Positions 63,240 through 64,000 of a stretch of 64,000 bases of DNA are shown here, one piece after another. The stretch lies in the NCBI RefSeq assembly GCF_000424625.1, contig NZ_AUKG01000003.1, forward strand, positions 62,001 to 126,000, given 5' to 3'. Numbering within the stretch: the stretch's first letter is position 1; the number at the start of each line of letters is the position of its first letter. This stretch comes from Conexibacter woesei Iso977N (lineage in GTDB: Bacteria; Actinomycetota; Thermoleophilia; Solirubrobacterales; Solirubrobacteraceae). The position numbers and the translations under genes are program-made. Under the pieces are notes generated by a model. That model was given only the letters and a program-made list of their open reading frames with translations. It was not told the DNA's origin and ran no database searches.

Positions 63240-63644
63240 TCACGATCCCTTCGCCGACGTGACCTTCAGCTCGCCGTACTGGCCGAGGTCGTCGTGGTTG
63301 CCGATCGTGTCGGTGAGCCGGTACTTCCCGGGCTTCAGCGTGATCGGCTCCTGCTCGGTGCCGGTCTGGCCGGGGTGCAGGGTCGGGGTCCGGCCGTAGA
63401 GCTTGGGCTCCTCGCCGTCCTCCTTCTCCCACGCCTCGACGGCGAGGTTGTGGGTCAGGCGACCCTTGTTGGTGGCGACGATCCGGACGCGTCCCGCAGG
63501 CACCGTGAGGTTCTGCGGGATCACGCGGTACTCGTCGAGCGTGATGTGGAGCGTGCCGCCGTTCGCGTGGGTGTAGGAAGGTCCGCTCCCGCACCCCACG
63601 ACCGTCAGCGCGCCCAGGAGGGGTAGGGCGGCAAGCCAGCGCAT
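63240..63644 (-). CDS. Cupredoxin-fold lipoprotein with a degenerate copper site
   Basis: 134 residues. Lipobox LTVVGC gives lipidated Cys18. The beta-sandwich is cupredoxin-like: VIPQNLTVPAGRVRIVATN then LTHNLAVE (His65). In the copper loop, where a Cys, His and Met are expected, the sequence is DTIGNHDDLGQYGELKV: His117 stays, but Cys and Met are replaced. It may have lost copper binding. Its start is 28 bp from a divergent cytochrome c gene. Confidence 0.75.
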   Translation of the reverse strand: MRWLAALPLLGALTVVGCGSGPSYTHANGGTLHITLDEYRVIPQNLTVPAGRVRIVATNKGRLTHNLAVEAWEKEDGEEPKLYGRTPTLHPGQTGTEQEPITLKPGKYRLTDTIGNHDDLGQYGELKVTSAKGS

Positions 63645-63672
63645 GAAAGGGTCCCGTATGATGCCCGGCCGC

Positions 63673-64000
63673 ATGCCTCGCCGTCCCCTGATCGCCCTCG
63701 CCGCCGTCACCGTCGCCGCTGCTGCGGCCGTCGGCTGCGGCCAGGAGAGCAACGACATCAAGCAGCCCACGGCCTCAACGCCGCACTTCAAGGGCATCGA
63801 GGACCAGTACGCGCCGGGCGCGCAGCTCTTCGTCGAGCGCTGCTCGGCCTGCCACAACCTCGGCATCGTCGGTGCCGAGGGCGGCGCGCTGGTCGTCAAG
63901 AACCGTGAGCGCGTCGACGGGCCGAACTTCAACGTGCGCAAGGAGGACAAGGACTCCGTCCTCTACGCGATCCGCAACGGCGGGTTCTCCGGCGCGATCA
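63673..64000 (+). CDS. Cytochrome c-family lipoprotein (3' end cut by window)
   Basis: 109 residues are visible. The signal peptide PRRPLIALAAVTVAAAAAVGC gives lipidated Cys22, and one c-type haem motif CSACH follows at residues 57-61. TATGAT (63657-63662) lies 10 nt before the ATG at 63673; in-frame ATGs at 63658 and 63661 lie within that box. It is probably a membrane-anchored electron carrier. Confidence 0.85.
   Translation, partial: MPRRPLIALAAVTVAAAAAVGCGQESNDIKQPTASTPHFKGIEDQYAPGAQLFVERCSACHNLGIVGAEGGALVVKNRERVDGPNFNVRKEDKDSVLYAIRNGGFSGAI

Overview
This window is a stretch of high-GC actinobacterial chromosome. The gene order, protein style and codon bias point to the class Thermoleophilia (Solirubrobacterales-like), but this is judged by eye and no database was searched. 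Genes are densely packed. Many start codons lie 6-10 nt after a TANNNT-like box, which suggests leaderless transcripts. I saw no rRNA, tRNA, CRISPR array or transposase.

Layout. 1-6.6 kb: end of a secreted protein, a dispersed intergenic repeat, SixA-like phosphatase, TetR regulator, NHLRC2-like thioredoxin/NHL protein, Fpg-type glycosylase, cupin/TPR protein, Bcp peroxiredoxin and a GNAT. 6.66-8.35 kb: a less GC-rich divergent pair, a nucleotidyltransferase and a DEDDh exonuclease, separated by a perfect LexA-type SOS box. 8.5-15.5 kb: DHH phosphoesterase, GNAT, a hipBA toxin-antitoxin module with five upstream repeats, HAD phosphatase, flippase-like membrane protein and small unknown proteins. 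15.5-22.4 kb: an acetate module (satP-acs, a PatA-like GNAT/acyl-CoA-synthetase fusion, a second acyl-CoA synthetase). 22.4-24.4 kb: an epimerase diverging from an ECF41 (SigJ-like) sigma factor, with two back-to-back ECF41-type promoters. 24.4-31.3 kb: acid phosphatase, unknown secreted protein, 3-hydroxyacyl-CoA dehydrogenase, FabI, S53 peptidase, PilZ protein, a second copy of the dispersed repeat and small proteins.

31.4-37.5 kb (minus strand): a type II fatty-acid synthesis operon, fabD-fabH-fabG-acpP-fabF-accD-tetR. 37.6-39.9 kb: an ECF sigma factor with a membrane-anchored partner, and thyX. 40.0-44.1 kb: sulfate ABC transporter (sbp-cysT-cysW-cysA) converging on an Rrf2 regulator. 44.1-46.9 kb: secreted CocE/X-Pro-type hydrolase and a small acidic protein. 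46.95-62.08 kb (minus strand): a complete 14-gene complex I operon, nuoA to nuoN. 62.1-64 kb: small membrane protein, flavin reductase, a long inverted repeat, and a cupredoxin-like lipoprotein diverging from a cytochrome c lipoprotein cut by the window end.

The most unusual signals are the SOS-boxed nucleotidyltransferase/exonuclease pair, the bidirectional ECF41 promoter, the loss of a normally conserved membrane glutamate in NuoL (and Glu-to-Asp in NuoM), the operator-like array before hipBA, four convergent gene pairs that share one CTAG as both stop codons, and the dispersed intergenic repeat.
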